In this document: positions 5,784-7,392 of the stretch, piece after piece
Layout: every line of letters begins with the position of its first letter
How positions within the stretch are numbered: position 1 is the stretch's first letter
NCBI GenBank assembly: GCA_947178115.1
Contig: CAMWXF010000080.1
Span: 1 to 7,392, forward strand
Origin: an uncultured Lachnospiraceae bacterium
Lineage (GTDB): Bacteria > Bacillota > Clostridia > Lachnospirales > Lachnospiraceae
Direction of reading: 5' to 3'
Length of the DNA stretch: 7,392 bases
Translations under genes and position numbers: made by a program
The notes under the pieces: model-generated
What the model saw: the letters and a program-made list of their open reading frames with translations, nothing else
Databases searched by the model: none
What the model was told of the DNA's origin: nothing

Positions 5784-7297
5784 TATTGCACACGGAAACT
5801 GACTATACTGCATGCCGGTGCGGTAAAGCTGACTTTCCTGCCATCCGCCTTAAAATCGTTAAATGCAGCTTCCCTTACATTTTCCGGCTCCTCAAAGGTA
5901 TTGTGCGCACACATCGCACCCGTCAAGACTGCGGCTTCGATACGGGAAGGCGCAAGTTCCGCGAACGAGATCTCTACCGGAACATCTTCCGTTACGGATA
6001 AATTACCTACCGTTATATTCACCGTGCCGTCTTCGCTGACAGATGCCGATTCACTGAGCATCGGCACCTGATATTCTTCCTCACCTATGATCTTATTACC
6101 ATCCACGCAGCTTTCAACCAGCTTAGCATCCTGATGATGTTTGTACATATGGAAAACATGGTACGTCGGCGTCAGAATCATCTTAGGTCCTTCCGTCAGA
6201 ATAACGGACTGCAATACATTAACCATCTGCGCAATACATGCCATTTTGACACGATCACAGTGTTTATTGAAGATATTGAGGGTAATACCCGCTACCAGCG
6301 CATCCCGCATGGTATTTTGCTGATATAAGAATCCCGGATTCGTACCCGGCTCCACATCGAACCAGCAGCCCCACTCATCTACCATCATACCGATCTTCTT
6401 CTCCGGATCATATTGATCCATAATGGCACCGTGACGTCTGATCAATTCTTCCATGCAGACCGCCCTGAAAAGAGTCTGATACCAGGTCTTGCTGTCAAAT
6501 TCCGTTGCGCTTCCTTTATTTTCCCATACGCCGGGGTGCACATAATAATGCAGTGACAGACCGTTCATAAAGCCCGGGTTATCCGCTTCGGGACCGGGAG
6601 CCGGTGCTGCCGTACAAGTCTTCAAAACGCCTTCTGTCCAGAAATAGTCCGCCGCATTGGCACCACAGCATATTTTCCGGATCGGCGCGTCACTGCGATA
6701 CTGCCTTACATAAGTCTGATATCTTCTGTACAGATTGCCGTAATACTCCGGCGTCATGTTACCGCCGCATCCCCAGTTCTCGTTTCCGACACCGAAGTAA
6801 TCAATTTTCCACGGTTTCTCATGACCGTTTGTTTTCCGCAGTTCCGCCATCGGAGAGACGCCGTCGAATGTGATATACTCTATCCACTCGCTCATCTCCT
6901 GCACCGTGCCGCTTCCGACATTACCGTTTACATAGGTCTTACAGCCAAGCTGTTCACACAGCTCGAAGAACTCATGCGTACCGAAGCTGTTATCCTCGAC
7001 CACACCGCCCCAGTGCGTATTAATCATTTTCTTTCTGTTTTCTTTTGGTCCGATACCGTCTTTCCAATGATATTCATCCGCAAAACAGCCGCCCGGCCAG
7101 CGGAGTACCGGAATCTTAATCTCTTTCAAAGCATCTACAACATCTTTTCGCATTCCGTTTACATTTGGAATGTCGGAATTCTCTCCGACATACAGGCCTT
7201 CATAAATGCACCTTCCGAGATGCTCCGAAAAGTGTCCGTAAATTTCGGGATTAATATGTCCTTTTTTGTTTTTTTCATTAATATACAAAGTTGCCAT
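5783..7297 (-). CDS. Intracellular alpha-L-arabinofuranosidase, glycoside hydrolase family 51
   Basis: A 504-residue enzyme of usual GH51 length that removes terminal alpha-L-arabinofuranosyl residues from arabino-oligosaccharides released from plant arabinan or arabinoxylan. The N-terminus reads [20 protein letters not shown] and [20 protein letters not shown], typical of the family's (beta/alpha)8 barrel. Glu173 in [11 protein letters not shown] is the expected acid/base and Glu308 in MVDEWGCW the nucleophile. GLSLHYY (247-251) and [10 protein letters not shown] (341-350) are further family blocks, and the last 100 residues form the C-terminal beta domain. It lacks a signal peptide, so substrate must be imported as oligosaccharides, but no transporter or arabinose pathway gene is in the window. 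A GAGGG about 8 nt upstream supports the start. The symbol abfA is often used, but I did not establish it for this copy. Confidence 0.95.
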   Translation of the reverse strand: MATLYINEKNKKGHINPEIYGHFSEHLGRCIYEGLYVGENSDIPNVNGMRKDVVDALKEIKIPVLRWPGGCFADEYHWKDGIGPKENRKKMINTHWGGVVEDNSFGTHEFFELCEQLGCKTYVNGNVGSGTVQEMSEWIEYITFDGVSPMAELRKTNGHEKPWKIDYFGVGNENWGCGGNMTPEYYGNLYRRYQTYVRQYRSDAPIRKICCGANAADYFWTEGVLKTCTAAPAPGPEADNPGFMNGLSLHYYVHPGVWENKGSATEFDSKTWYQTLFRAVCMEELIRRHGAIMDQYDPEKKIGMMVDEWGCWFDVEPGTNPGFLYQQNTMRDALVAGITLNIFNKHCDRVKMACIAQMVNVLQSVILTEGPKMILTPTYHVFHMYKHHQDAKLVESCVDGNKIIGEEEYQVPMLSESASVSEDGTVNITVGNLSVTEDVPVEISFAELAPSRIEAAVLTGAMCAHNTFEEPENVREAAFNDFKADGRKVSFTAPACSIVSFRVQ

Positions 7298-7343
7298 AGC
7301 CTAACCCTCTTCTTTTCTGCTGTTTTGCCGTGTCTTTTCAAAT

Positions 7344-7375
7344 TTTATCCCTATCTTTAAATCATATTGGATAAA
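7344..7375. promoter_or_regulatory. Inverted repeat spanning the GH51 promoter -10, possible operator
   Basis: TTTATCC at 7344-7350 is mirrored by GGATAAA at 7369-7375, a perfect 7-bp inverted repeat with an 18-bp spacer that contains the proposed -10. Position and symmetry suit a repressor operator, for example one responding to arabinose, but the regulator is not in the window and the repeat is short and AT-rich. Confidence 0.3.
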
Positions 7376-7389
7376 TGGTAATAAGGCAA
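7361..7389 (-). promoter_or_regulatory. Probable sigma-A promoter of the GH51 gene and genes after it
   Basis: On the minus strand TTGCCT (7384-7389, 4 of 6 to TTGACA) is followed after 17 nt by TATGAT (7361-7366, 5 of 6 to TATAAT). It lies about 64 nt upstream of the GH51 start, leaving a leader of roughly 57 nt. The -35 touches the window edge region, so upstream elements cannot be judged. Confidence 0.5.
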
Positions 7390-7392
7390 CTG

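Noticed and set aside
5508..6071. Long plus-strand open frame (187 codons) opposite the DUF6171-like and GH51 genes
   Set aside because: It is antisense to genes with clear family motifs, has no ribosome binding site of note, and its translation shows no domain.
6821..7360. Plus-strand open frame (179 codons) opposite the start of the GH51 gene
   Set aside because: It is a shadow of the GH51 reading frame; the opposite strand carries the conserved GH51 N-terminal motifs.

Overview
The window looks like chromosome from a gut-type Clostridia, most likely Lachnospiraceae. The reasons are strong AGGAGG-type ribosome binding sites, Gram-positive LexA boxes in front of recA, a small Cys-rich protein resembling the DUF6171 family of that group, a bile salt hydrolase-like enzyme and an intracellular GH51 arabinofuranosidase. 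This assignment is inferred from gene content and recalled families; no search was run.

Every gene I can support is on the minus strand, so the layout reads right to left. A plausible sigma-A promoter at 7361-7389 precedes a GH51 alpha-L-arabinofuranosidase (5783-7297). A DUF6171-like zinc-knuckle protein (5490-5783) follows, with its start overlapping the GH51 stop as TAATG. Next come aroA, encoding EPSP synthase (4202-5485), a Nudix-GNAT two-domain protein (3193-4188), a J-domain protein with an unrecognised C-terminal region (2168-3154), a choloylglycine hydrolase family enzyme (1158-2132) and a small alpha/beta hydrolase (551-1084). The gaps range from a 1-nt overlap to 73 nt and I see no convincing internal promoter or terminator, so these seven genes could share one transcript. 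They have no obvious common pathway: arabinose release, aromatic amino acid synthesis, nucleotide/acyl chemistry, chaperone work and amide hydrolysis.

A 393-bp non-coding stretch (158-550) separates this run from the 5' end of recA (1-157, cut by the window edge). It holds a good recA promoter (TTGACA, 17 nt, TATTCT) with two LexA boxes, one inside the promoter and one downstream of it. It also holds a 108-bp inverted-repeat element (306-413), an unused strong Shine-Dalgarno, and an isolated extended -10 pointing the opposite way.

No tRNA, rRNA, CRISPR array, insertion sequence or prophage gene was seen. The genes themselves are ordinary to moderately unusual. The best candidates for something undescribed are the inverted-repeat element upstream of recA, the Nudix-GNAT fusion, the C-terminal domain of the J-domain protein, and the DUF6171-like protein coupled to the GH51 gene.
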